Source of the DNA: CAVYUC01 sp963783085
Lineage (GTDB): Bacteria; Bacteroidota; Bacteroidia; Bacteroidales; Prolixibacteraceae
Length of the DNA stretch: 64,000 nt
Assembly: GCA_963783085.1 (NCBI GenBank)
Contig: CAWAMJ010000002.1
Span: 620,001 to 684,000 of the forward strand
Direction of reading: 5' to 3'
Part shown: positions 9,786 to 17,352 of the stretch, in pieces
Position numbering within the stretch: the stretch's first letter is position 1
How the letters are laid out: each line of letters opens with the position of its first letter
Notes under the pieces: generated by a model
What the model was told of the DNA's origin: nothing
Databases searched by the model: none
The model's input: only the letters and a program-made list of their open reading frames with translations
Position numbers and translations under genes: made by a program

Positions 9786-11486
9786 TTAATGCTGAAACTC
9801 TCTGCCTTCCTTTATTTCCTTCACATAATTTTTACGAATTACAAAGTCGCCAAATTTTTCGCCTTTGTTTCTCGTTTGTGCATAATCGCTGAAAACCGGT
9901 TCCAGTTCCTTCAGGATTTCAGGCTCGGGAATGGTTTCGCGGTACAGGCTGTTCAACCGGTTTCCGGTAAAACTTCCGCCCAAATAGAGGTTGTAATAAC
10001 CCGAAGATTTGCCAATCAAGCCGATTTCGGCGAGGTAAGGCCTTCCGCAGCCGTTGGGGCATCCGGTCATACGAATTACAATTTCATCTTTGAAAAGCCC
10101 GTTTTTTTCCAGGATTTTATCCATTTTCGAAATCAGGGATGGCAAGTAACGTTCTGCTTCGGCAAAAGCCAGCGGGCAGGTTGGCAAAGCCACACAAGCG
10201 ATGGAGTTTTTTCGCAATCCTGAAATTTCACCGGGCGCCACGTTGTATTTTTTCAACGTCGCGTTAATTTTTGTTTTCACTTCATCTGAAACGCCTGCCA
10301 ATATTACGTTCTGGTTACCGGTGAGGATAAAATTGCCATCGCTGAATTCTGCAATTTCGCGCAGCGCGTCTTTCAGTTTAGATTTGCCGTTGTTTTTTAC
10401 GCGGCCACCTTCCACAAAATAAGTGAGGTGCCATTTTCCGTCGGTCCCTTTTTTCCAACCGTAACTGTCGCCGTTTTTGGTCAGGTTGAACGGTTTTGCT
10501 TCCTCCAGTGAAAAACCTAACCGTTTTTCCACTTCAGCAACAAACCAATCCAGCCCCAGCCGGTCGATGGTATATTTCAGCCGGGCTTTTTTGCGGTCTT
10601 TGCGATCGCCGTTATCCCGCTGCACTTCAACTACTTTTTCAGCAATTTCAACCACCTGTTCCGGTGTGCAAAATCCGATAACATTTCCGGTTCGCGGGTA
10701 AGTTTCCCGCGCGCCGAAAGTGGAACCCAAACCACCGCCGGCAACGATGTTATAACCCACTATATTACCTTTTTCAACAATGGCAATAAAACCTAAATCC
10801 TGTGAAAAAATATCGCAATCGTTGTTGGGTGGGATTATAATCGCAATTTTGAACTTGCGCGGCAAATAGTTCTTTCCGTAAAGTGGTTCAACCTCTTCTT
10901 TGCTGTCGGCAATCAATTTTTTATCAAGCCATATTTCATGATATGCTTTCGATTTTGGCAGGAGATGGCCGCCGATTTTTTTTGCCAAATCAATTATTTC
11001 AGGATAAAGCGGCGATTCGGCAGGATTGGCATGACACATCACATTCCGGTTTACATCGCCGCAGGCTGAAATGGTATCGAGCAAGCTTTCGTTGATTTTC
11101 CGGATGGTGGTTTTCAGGTTTTTCTTTAACACGCCATGCAACTGAAAAGTTTGTCGGGTGGTAATTTTCAAAGTTCCGTTGGCATATTCATCCGACAGCG
11201 AATCCATTTGCAGCCACTGTTCCGGAGTTACCACCCCACCCGGCATCCTCACCCTGATTAGAAATGAAAATGCAGGTTCCAGCTTCTGGCTCTTGCGTTC
11301 TTTGTCGATATCGCGGTCCCACTGTTGGTAAATCCCGTGAAATTTGGAAACCTGCCTGTCGTTTGCAGAAATTGCGCCGGTAACCGGATCAGCGAGGCTC
11401 TCGACCAACGTGCCGCGCAATAAATTGCTGTCGTATTTTATTTTTTCAACTTCCGAAAGTTGTTCCCAATTGATAATATCGTTCAT
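9786..11486 (-). CDS. cysI: Assimilatory sulfite reductase, hemoprotein subunit
   Basis: A 566-residue cytoplasmic enzyme that reduces sulfite to sulfide with six electrons delivered by CysJ. The siroheme/4Fe-4S ligands are all present: Cys431 and Cys437 in CVALPTC, and Cys476 and Cys480 in GCPNGC. The substrate-side RMTGCPNGCGRPYLAEIG block and the N-terminal GTLVESLADP segment are typical of NADPH-type CysI. Length matches E. coli CysI. It lies 81 nt downstream of cysJ in the same operon. Confidence 0.96.
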   Translation of the reverse strand: MNDIINWEQLSEVEKIKYDSNLLRGTLVESLADPVTGAISANDRQVSKFHGIYQQWDRDIDKERKSQKLEPAFSFLIRVRMPGGVVTPEQWLQMDSLSDEYANGTLKITTRQTFQLHGVLKKNLKTTIRKINESLLDTISACGDVNRNVMCHANPAESPLYPEIIDLAKKIGGHLLPKSKAYHEIWLDKKLIADSKEEVEPLYGKNYLPRKFKIAIIIPPNNDCDIFSQDLGFIAIVEKGNIVGYNIVAGGGLGSTFGARETYPRTGNVIGFCTPEQVVEIAEKVVEVQRDNGDRKDRKKARLKYTIDRLGLDWFVAEVEKRLGFSLEEAKPFNLTKNGDSYGWKKGTDGKWHLTYFVEGGRVKNNGKSKLKDALREIAEFSDGNFILTGNQNVILAGVSDEVKTKINATLKKYNVAPGEISGLRKNSIACVALPTCPLAFAEAERYLPSLISKMDKILEKNGLFKDEIVIRMTGCPNGCGRPYLAEIGLIGKSSGYYNLYLGGSFTGNRLNSLYRETIPEPEILKELEPVFSDYAQTRNKGEKFGDFVIRKNYVKEIKEGREFQH

Positions 11487-11567
11487 TTTTTCCTTTTTTA
11501 ATTTTTCCCGTCCACCGTAAAAACTCTCCTATCCCAAATTAAATCTGGAATTTCTGTGAAGCATTAT

Positions 11568-13382
11568 TTAGTAAATATCGGACTGGAACCGTTTTTCGCG
11601 TTTTAGTTTTTTGACGTATTCTTCAGCTTTTGCTTTGCTCACGCCACCTTGTTTCTGAATGATTTCCAGCAATGTTTTGTTGACATCTTTTGCCATGTAT
11701 TTCATATCGCCGCACAAATAAAAATAGGCCCCGTCCTCAATCCACTTGAAAATTTCCTGCTGGTTTTCCAGCATTTTATGCTGCACGTACACTTTTTCAG
11801 ACTGATCGCGCGAGAAAGCCACTTCCATTTTCTCGAGGTTTTGGTTTTCGAGATAACGCTGCCATTCTATCTGGTATAAAAAGTCGGATTGAAAACGGCG
11901 GTCGCCAAAAAAGAGCCAGGAATTTCCTTTCAACCCGCGTGATTCGCGCTGTTGCATAAATGCGCGGTAAGGTGCAATTCCGGTCCCGGCTCCCACCATG
12001 ATTATTTTCGATCCGTTTAGCGGCATTTTAAAAGCCGGATTTTTTTCAATATAAATTGGAATTTCATCGTCAATTTCAATTACATCGGCCAAATGGGATG
12101 AGCAGGCGCCCTGACGCAGGCGTTTTTTGCGTTCGTAGCGCACTACCGAAACCGTTGCATGCACTTCGTCGCCAACATATTCCTGGCTCGACGAAATGGA
12201 GTACAACCTCGGTGGCAGCGGCCGCAGAATATCCACCAGTTTGTTTGGGTTCCATTCGTACGGAAAATCTTCCAGAAGATCGAGCACATCGTGGCCAAAC
12301 AAATATTCATCGAGTAATTTTTCGTCTTTCAGCAATTTTTCAACCTGCGGATTTTTGGTTTTTTCAAAATATTTCTGAATAATATCGTACGTTAGAATAG
12401 TAATTTCCAGATGATGTGTCAAAGCATCTTTTATTGAAATATCGCCAACTTCCAAATCCACCACGTAATCCGGATCAAAACCTGTAAAATGAAGGATTTT
12501 TTCAACCAGTGAATTTGGGTTTTGCGCGAAAATCCCCACTGAATCGCCTGGTTCGTAATTAATTCCTGAATCACCAAGCGACAGCTCCAAATGATACACT
12601 TCCTTATCGGAACCATTCCCGGTAATTTTTACCTTTTCCAAAACAGTGGCCATGTACGGGTTCTTTTTGGAATATTCCGGTGCAACTTCCGACATTTCCG
12701 GTTCCGCAGAAACCTGCGATTCATCTTCCTGAAGGCCAATCGGTTCTGCAGGGGTTAAATTCATCAAAAAGTTGTTCATCCATATTTCGGCGCTCATTTC
12801 ATAATCAACATCGCATTTTACAACCGGGGTTATACTAAAAGCGCCAAGTTTTTTGAATGCAGCGTCAATATCTTCGCCGGTTTTGCAAAAATGTTTATAG
12901 GATTTGTCGCCCAATGCCAGCACGGAATAGTTCAGGTCCTGGAGTTTCGGGGCGCGTTTTCCGGTAATAAATTTGTAGAAATCCTCGGCCATATCAGGTG
13001 GGTCGCCTTCCCCGTGGGTACTGATGATTATTGCCAGATTATCCTCTTCCTGCAGCTTTTTATAGTTGTATTCATACAAATCGAAAACATTGGCTGAAAT
13101 GTTTTTGAATGCAGCTTTTTCAGCCAGCTTGCCCGCCAATGTTTGCGAATGTCCGGTTTCTGAACCGTACAAAATGGTTAACCTGGTTTGTACTGCCGGC
13201 GTGCTTTGGGTTTCCAACGGTTGTATTGCCGCTGCCGTTACAACCGCCTCATCGCTGCCGTTCAAACCGGCCAGCCTACCTTCAAGGTACCCGTTCAACC
13301 AAACAACCTGCTCCGCCGTAATTCCTTTAACCAGCTCCTTTAAAGCTGATAACTGACTGTTATTTAGTGGATTTGATTTCAT
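11568..13382 (-). CDS. cysJ: Sulfite reductase [NADPH] flavoprotein alpha subunit
   Basis: A 604-residue diflavin reductase that passes electrons from NADPH through FAD and FMN to CysI. An N-terminal flavodoxin domain (about residues 65-205) has the FMN loop YGSETGHSQT and the STHGEGDPPD segment. An FAD/ferredoxin-reductase domain follows (RLYSISSSQEY as the FAD motif, then GACSSHLAD). The NADPH domain has MVGAGTGIAPYRAFMQQR and FFGDRR, and the protein ends in the expected aromatic residue (FQSDIY). The linker near residues 205-240 is acidic and variable. It sits between the precorrin-2 dehydrogenase gene and cysI. Confidence 0.96.
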   Translation of the reverse strand: MKSNPLNNSQLSALKELVKGITAEQVVWLNGYLEGRLAGLNGSDEAVVTAAAIQPLETQSTPAVQTRLTILYGSETGHSQTLAGKLAEKAAFKNISANVFDLYEYNYKKLQEEDNLAIIISTHGEGDPPDMAEDFYKFITGKRAPKLQDLNYSVLALGDKSYKHFCKTGEDIDAAFKKLGAFSITPVVKCDVDYEMSAEIWMNNFLMNLTPAEPIGLQEDESQVSAEPEMSEVAPEYSKKNPYMATVLEKVKITGNGSDKEVYHLELSLGDSGINYEPGDSVGIFAQNPNSLVEKILHFTGFDPDYVVDLEVGDISIKDALTHHLEITILTYDIIQKYFEKTKNPQVEKLLKDEKLLDEYLFGHDVLDLLEDFPYEWNPNKLVDILRPLPPRLYSISSSQEYVGDEVHATVSVVRYERKKRLRQGACSSHLADVIEIDDEIPIYIEKNPAFKMPLNGSKIIMVGAGTGIAPYRAFMQQRESRGLKGNSWLFFGDRRFQSDFLYQIEWQRYLENQNLEKMEVAFSRDQSEKVYVQHKMLENQQEIFKWIEDGAYFYLCGDMKYMAKDVNKTLLEIIQKQGGVSKAKAEEYVKKLKREKRFQSDIY

Positions 13383-13416
13383 TCGAATCTGTTATTTTAA
13401 TAATTTCAGTTGTATT

Positions 13417-13896
13417 TTATCTTTTATAATATTGATCGTTTAAAAAGTCGCGGATAACATTCCGCAACCGGATTGATTCGTATACATCTTCTGCGTTGGA
13501 GCCAACTGCTACCGTCATATTTCCATTCCGGTAAATCGCCGGCGAAACAAACTGGCACAATTCTGTTTTATCGTGAATGTTAACCAGCACCCCCATTTCT
13601 TTTCCATCGGCAAGAATCTGCTTGTCGAGTTCAAAATCATTGGTACAGGAATAAAGCATGAAATACTCTTCTAACAACTCCTTTTTATAGGCTGTTTCAA
13701 CATATTTTATTCCCGATTGTTTGATTTTATCGCAAATTTTCAGGCCGATTACTTCCACTTCAGCATTCGATTGCTGCAGGATTTTCAGTTTTTTGAATGC
13801 GCTTTCACCACCGCCGATAATTACAATCTTCCGGTTGGCGATGTCGATGCAGATGGGTAAAAAATTCCTTTTCATTACGTTCTTGTTAAATTTCAT
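13417..13896 (-). CDS. Precorrin-2 dehydrogenase (siroheme synthase N-terminal type)
   Basis: About 159 residues from the ATG at 13896; an upstream TTG at 13902 and a downstream ATG at 13875 (MKRNFLP) are alternatives. The motif FLPICIDIANRKIVIIGGG followed by SAFKKLKIL is the NAD-binding fold of the CysG-N/Met8/SirC family, which oxidises precorrin-2 to sirohydrochlorin; Met8-type enzymes can also insert iron. A CQFVSPAIYRNGNMTVAV block near residue 110-130 is also typical. It lacks the methyltransferase half, which is supplied by the separate cobA in the same operon. It overlaps the preceding DUF2061 gene by about 11 nt. Confidence 0.88.
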   Translation of the reverse strand: MKFNKNVMKRNFLPICIDIANRKIVIIGGGESAFKKLKILQQSNAEVEVIGLKICDKIKQSGIKYVETAYKKELLEEYFMLYSCTNDFELDKQILADGKEMGVLVNIHDKTELCQFVSPAIYRNGNMTVAVGSNAEDVYESIRLRNVIRDFLNDQYYKR

Positions 13897-14119
13897 ACTC
13901 AATCGGCGTATCTTTCACCCGTCCAAAATTGCTCTTGTTCCAGACCCGTTCATGAAAAAAATAAAGTACCATTTTAGTAAACAACTCAATCCCGCCAATG
14001 GTTACGGCAAAGTTTACGTTGCCCGACACCAGCCATGAAATGATGATGGTATCAATGGTCCCCAATGTTCGCCAGGAAATGGTTTTCACAACGCTCCGGC
14101 TCCTCTTCTCAGTTATCAT
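13886..14119 (-). CDS. DUF2061 small membrane protein, first gene of sulfite-reductase operon
   Basis: A 77-residue protein with two hydrophobic segments and the DUF2061 signature KTISWRTLGTIDTIIISW plus a C-terminal FHERVWNK motif. DUF2061 proteins are small membrane proteins often found with sulfate-assimilation genes; their role is not established. The ATG (14119-14117) lies only 15 nt after the stem of an intrinsic terminator, so its expression must depend on reading through the attenuator. The 3' end overlaps the precorrin-2 dehydrogenase gene. Confidence 0.85.
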   Translation of the reverse strand: MITEKRSRSVVKTISWRTLGTIDTIIISWLVSGNVNFAVTIGGIELFTKMVLYFFHERVWNKSNFGRVKDTPIEYEI

Positions 14120-14123
14120 ATAT

Positions 14124-14161
14124 AAAAATAAAAAGGCTCCTCTGCAATTTGCAGAAGAGCC
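14124..14161 (-). terminator. Intrinsic terminator (attenuator) in leader of sulfite-reductase operon
   Basis: On the minus strand, GGCTCTTCTGC (14161-14151) pairs with GCAGAGGAGCC (14145-14135) as an 11-bp stem with one U-G wobble and an AAATT loop. The tract TTTTTATTTTT (14134-14124) follows at once. The 5' arm TCTTCTGCA (14158-14150) is also complementary to 14211-14203 inside the leader ORF, which gives a mutually exclusive antiterminator of 9 bp. Confidence 0.85.
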
Positions 14162-14188
14162 AGGTACTGTTACTATTTCACTTGCTGT

Positions 14189-14263
14189 TTAATCAGACCA
14201 TTTCTTCTGCATAAAAAAATTCAGCCAACACATACACATCATACATGCCGGATTCCAGTTCAT
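14189..14263 (-). CDS. Cys/Met-rich leader peptide of the sulfite-reductase/siroheme operon
   Basis: A 24-codon ORF (ATG 14263, TAA 14191-14189) too short for normal gene calling. Residues 6-13 read ACMMCMCW, so Cys is at 7, 10 and 12, and Met is at 8, 9 and 11. Codons 18-21 overlap TGCAGAAGA (14211-14203), which can pair with the 5' arm of the downstream terminator. A ribosome stalled on the Cys codons (14245-14228) would leave this segment free to form the antiterminator; a ribosome reaching the stop codon would cover it and let the terminator form. This matches the geometry of amino-acid attenuation in trp and his operons, with cysteine (perhaps methionine) as the signal. Translation itself is not shown. 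Confidence 0.8.
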   Translation of the reverse strand: MNWNPACMMCMCWLNFFMQKKWSD

Positions 14264-14296
14264 TTTTATTTCAGAAGAATATCTTTTCATATTTTG

Positions 14297-14312
14297 TGTG
14301 ACTTTTATCACA
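14297..14312. promoter_or_regulatory. CRP/FNR-like palindrome at predicted start of sulfite-reductase transcript
   Basis: The sequence is TGTGA-N6-TCACA (14297-14301 and 14308-14312), identical in form to the E. coli CRP core. It lies 10 nt downstream of the minus-strand -7 box, over or just after the predicted start point, where a bound protein would more likely repress than activate. The regulator is not encoded in the window. Confidence 0.4.
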
Positions 14313-14322
14313 TAACCGATTG

Positions 14323-14351
14323 CAAATGTAAATTAATATTTCACTTTCCAA
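14323..14351 (-). promoter_or_regulatory. Promoter for sulfite-reductase operon leader
   Basis: On the minus strand, TACATTTG (14330-14323) is an exact match to the Bacteroidota -7 box TAnnTTTG. A TTG (14351-14349) lies 18 nt upstream as the -33 element. The predicted start is near 14316, about 50 nt before the leader ORF. Confidence 0.6.
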
Positions 14352-14626
14352 TGAATTTTTATTCTTTTTTTTAATTCAGTCTAAATAACATTAACATTCG
14401 CCTGTAATTATCAACACTTTTTTAAAATCACCTCATAACCACTGGAATTGAAGTTTCTTCAGAACTTCCGGAGCAAAAACAAAAGAAAAAACATAAGCTT
14501 CCGCAATTCACTGAAATAACCGCAGGATGCTGTTAAAAAATTACCGGCGCACCTGTTGTACAACCTGTTAAACCAAAGCTGGCACAGCTATACTGTCTTA
14601 AATATTTTCAGCCAAATAACCCTCGC

Positions 14627-14656
14627 TTGATTGTTAACAAATAATTACTAATTTTG
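14627..14656 (+). promoter_or_regulatory. Promoter for the EF-G2-like gene
   Basis: TTG at 14627-14629 and TAATTTTG at 14649-14656 are spaced by 19 nt, matching the Bacteroidota housekeeping promoter. The start would be near 14663, leaving a 5' leader of about 115 nt. The rest of 14352-14770 holds no gene; a GAAGTT-N7-AACTTC inverted repeat lies at 14450-14468. Confidence 0.55.
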
Positions 14657-14779
14657 GTGACCTTTTTTTTCAGGCCAGCTTAAATCAACACGTAATGTAA
14701 TTCATTATCCGGTGTTGGAAAGGACAATTAAGAACGAATGTAACGGAATGCAAAATAATTCAATAAAAATTTGATACAA

Positions 14780-16936
14780 ATGAAAGTATACAAAACTGAA
14801 CAAATCCGTAACATTGCCTTAATCGGTAATGCCGGTAGTGGGAAAACCACCCTCGCAGAAGCTTTGCTGTTTGAGGGTGGAGTAATAAAGCGCAGGGGTG
14901 AAGTAACTGCAAAAAACACGGTTTCTGATTACACCCCAATTGAGCAGGAATATGGCAATTCTGTTTTTTCCACACCCATGTACACTGAATACAACGGTGT
15001 AAAAGTGAACATTCTCGATACACCAGGAATGGATGATTTGGCAGGCGGAGTAGTTTCGTCGCTGAACGTTACCGACTTGGGGGTTGTTCTGATAAATGCC
15101 ACAAGCGGTGTGGAATCGGGTACCGAAGCGGCTGTAAGATATGCCGAAAATACACACACTCCTTTGATGTTCGTTTTTAACCAGCTCGACCACGATAATT
15201 CCAATTATGAGGCGGCGCTGGATCAATGCAGAACAGCTTTTGGAAACAAAGTTACCATCGTGCAGTATCCGGTAGACGCCGGTCCCGAATTCAGCTCAAT
15301 CGTTGATGTATTAAAAATGAAAATGTATAAATACAGCGACAAAGGCGGCGCACCTGAAGTGCTGGAAATTCCCGGTTCGGAAAAAGAAAAAGCAGAACGG
15401 CTGCACAACGAGTTGGTGGAAATGGCGGCTGAAAACGAAGAAGCTTTAATGGAGTTATACTTCGACAAAGGTTCGCTTACCGAAGATGAAATGCGCAAAG
15501 GAATGAAAATGGGTATGCTGCAACGCGACCTGTTTCCGGTTTTCTGCACCTGTGCCCGTAAAGACATCGGCGTTGGCCGCATGCTCGAGTTTATCGTGAA
15601 TATTGCCCCTTCACCAAACGAAATGAAAATGCGCCCGGTTGAAAGCGGAAAAACAATGAAACTGGACGCATCGGAGGAGCCGAGCGTTTTTGTCTTTAAA
15701 ACTGCCGTGGAATCGCATGTGGGCGAAATTACCCATTTCAAAGTAATGTCGGGTACCATTAAAGAAGGCCTCGATTTGTATAATTCCCGTTCCGGAAACA
15801 AGGAACGCCTCTCGCAGGTTTTTGTTTCGGCAGGTAAAAACCGCGAAAAAGTGGATGAACTGGTAGCAGGCGATATTGGCTGCACGGTAAAACTGAAAGA
15901 AACGAAATTCAACCAAACCCTGACCACCAAGGACGCGGAAACCAAATACGAACCCATCCGGTTTCCAGCATCAAAACATACTGTTGCTGTGAAAGCTGAA
16001 AACGAAGCCGATGATGAAAAAGTGGGAGAAATCCTGAATAAAATCAAATACGAAGACCCTACCTATATTATTGAATATTCAAAAGAATTGAAACAGTTGC
16101 TGGTGCACGGAATGGGAGAATACCACCTGAACGTCCTGAAATGGTATTTCGATAATGTACATAAAATTGAAGTAAATTACCTTCAGCCGAAAATCCCGTA
16201 CCGCGAAACCATTACCAAACCTGCTCAGGCTGATTACCGCCACAAAAAACAATCGGGCGGCGCCGGCCAGTTTGGCGAAGTACATATGATTATTGAGCCG
16301 TACGAAGAAGGCGCCGAGCCTAAAACGATGTTTAAATTCGGTGAAAAGGAACAGAAACTTTCCGTAAGGAATGTGGAAGAACATAAACTTCCGTGGGGAG
16401 GTAAACTCATTTACTGCAACTGCATTGTGGGTGGCTCCATCGATGCGCGTTTTATGCCGGCAATTCTGAAAGGAATCATGGAAAAAATAGAAGAAGGCCC
16501 ACTGACCGGTTCTTACGCCCGGGATATTATCGTGTATGTTTACGACGGAAAAATGCACCCGGTCGATTCCAACGAGATTTCTTTTAAACTCGCCGGACGT
16601 AACGCATTCCGTATTGCATTTAAAAATGCCGCGCCCAAAATCCTGGAACCAATCTACAACCTCGACGTGTGGGTTCCGTCCGAACGAATGGGCGATGTGA
16701 TGAGCGACCTGCAGGGGCGCCGCGCCATGATTATGGGAATGGGTTCGGAACGCGGAAAAGAAAAAATCAGCGCCAAAGTCCCACAGAAAGAAATGTACCG
16801 TTATGCTACATCACTCAGTTCTGTTACCGGCGGACGCGGCACGTTCGCACTCGCATTCGATGGTTATGAAAAAGTACCTTCCGATGTTCAGGACGAATTG
16901 CTGAAAGCTTACGAAGCAGAGCAGGAAGAAGAATAG
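14780..16936 (+). CDS. Elongation factor G paralogue (EF-G2 type)
   Basis: 718 residues from the ATG at 14780; an in-frame TTG at 14771 is a less likely start. All five EF-G domains are present by length and order: G domain, domain II (about residue 300-390 in the 721-residue frame), III, IV with YRHKKQSGGAGQFGEV, and V. The P-loop is GNAGSGKT and the G4 motif is NQLD instead of NKxD. The G3 motif reads DTPGMDD, so the catalytic His of DTPGH is Met87. Switch I also departs from the canonical sequence. Bacteroides species carry an EF-G2 reported to drive translocation without GTP hydrolysis, and this gene fits that group rather than the housekeeping fusA. It is preceded by its own promoter and followed by a terminator. 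Confidence 0.88.
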   Translation: MKVYKTEQIRNIALIGNAGSGKTTLAEALLFEGGVIKRRGEVTAKNTVSDYTPIEQEYGNSVFSTPMYTEYNGVKVNILDTPGMDDLAGGVVSSLNVTDLGVVLINATSGVESGTEAAVRYAENTHTPLMFVFNQLDHDNSNYEAALDQCRTAFGNKVTIVQYPVDAGPEFSSIVDVLKMKMYKYSDKGGAPEVLEIPGSEKEKAERLHNELVEMAAENEEALMELYFDKGSLTEDEMRKGMKMGMLQRDLFPVFCTCARKDIGVGRMLEFIVNIAPSPNEMKMRPVESGKTMKLDASEEPSVFVFKTAVESHVGEITHFKVMSGTIKEGLDLYNSRSGNKERLSQVFVSAGKNREKVDELVAGDIGCTVKLKETKFNQTLTTKDAETKYEPIRFPASKHTVAVKAENEADDEKVGEILNKIKYEDPTYIIEYSKELKQLLVHGMGEYHLNVLKWYFDNVHKIEVNYLQPKIPYRETITKPAQADYRHKKQSGGAGQFGEVHMIIEPYEEGAEPKTMFKFGEKEQKLSVRNVEEHKLPWGGKLIYCNCIVGGSIDARFMPAILKGIMEKIEEGPLTGSYARDIIVYVYDGKMHPVDSNEISFKLAGRNAFRIAFKNAAPKILEPIYNLDVWVPSERMGDVMSDLQGRRAMIMGMGSERGKEKISAKVPQKEMYRYATSLSSVTGGRGTFALAFDGYEKVPSDVQDELLKAYEAEQEEE

Positions 16937-16968
16937 ACCATTTTCTAATCCATTTTACTATAAAACGG

Positions 16969-17004
16969 AAAGCCCTGGTCGAATATGACCGGGGTTTTCT
17001 TTTT
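16969..17004 (+). terminator. Intrinsic terminator after the EF-G2-like gene
   Basis: AAAGCCCTGGTC pairs with GACCGGGGTTTT around a GAATAT loop, followed by TTTTCTTTTT. It starts about 30 nt after the stop codon. Confidence 0.8.
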
Positions 17005-17090
17005 GTACCATTTAATCAAATGCCTTCCTGATGAACAAAAGACTGTCTTTTATTGAACTAAATTCCATGATAAACCATCGAACAAACATT

Positions 17091-17224
17091 TTTTACACCG
17101 GCGCTTTAGCCCGGTGTTTAACCTTTTCGGAGTCTTTTTCGGCTTTAGCATTTAATTCTCTTAATGGCTAAAGCCCTTTTGCTTTTGATATCTCTGTTCA
17201 CCAGGCTGAAGCCACGGTGTAAAA
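17091..17224. repeat. Multi-hairpin intergenic repeat (REP-like)
   Basis: Three nested inverted repeats occur: ACACCGG (17095-17101) with CCGGTGT (17111-17117), GGCTTTAGC (17141-17149) with GCTAAAGCC (17167-17175), and outer arms TTTTACACCG (17091-17100) with CGGTGTAAAA (17215-17224). The GGCT(T/A)AGCC-type cores resemble the hairpins near 62000-62060. The rest of 17005-17352 holds no recognisable gene. Confidence 0.6.
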
Positions 17225-17352
17225 GATCCGCTTTTCCGAAAGCGCATAAAAATATGGAATTTGTCGTACACCCATTTGAACCCGTTGAACATCGGCTTTA
17301 TTCCACGCGTTCTTTTTAATGATTTCTCCAAAACAACAAAAAAATAAAATCC

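Noticed and set aside
14119..14263. SAM or other riboswitch before the sulfite-reductase operon
   Set aside because: No S-box or other known riboswitch core was seen; the Cys-rich ORF and complementary segments explain the leader better.
15223..16047. 274-residue minus-strand ORF opposite the EF-G2-like gene
   Set aside because: It lies wholly inside a strongly conserved coding gene on the other strand and has no recognisable domain.
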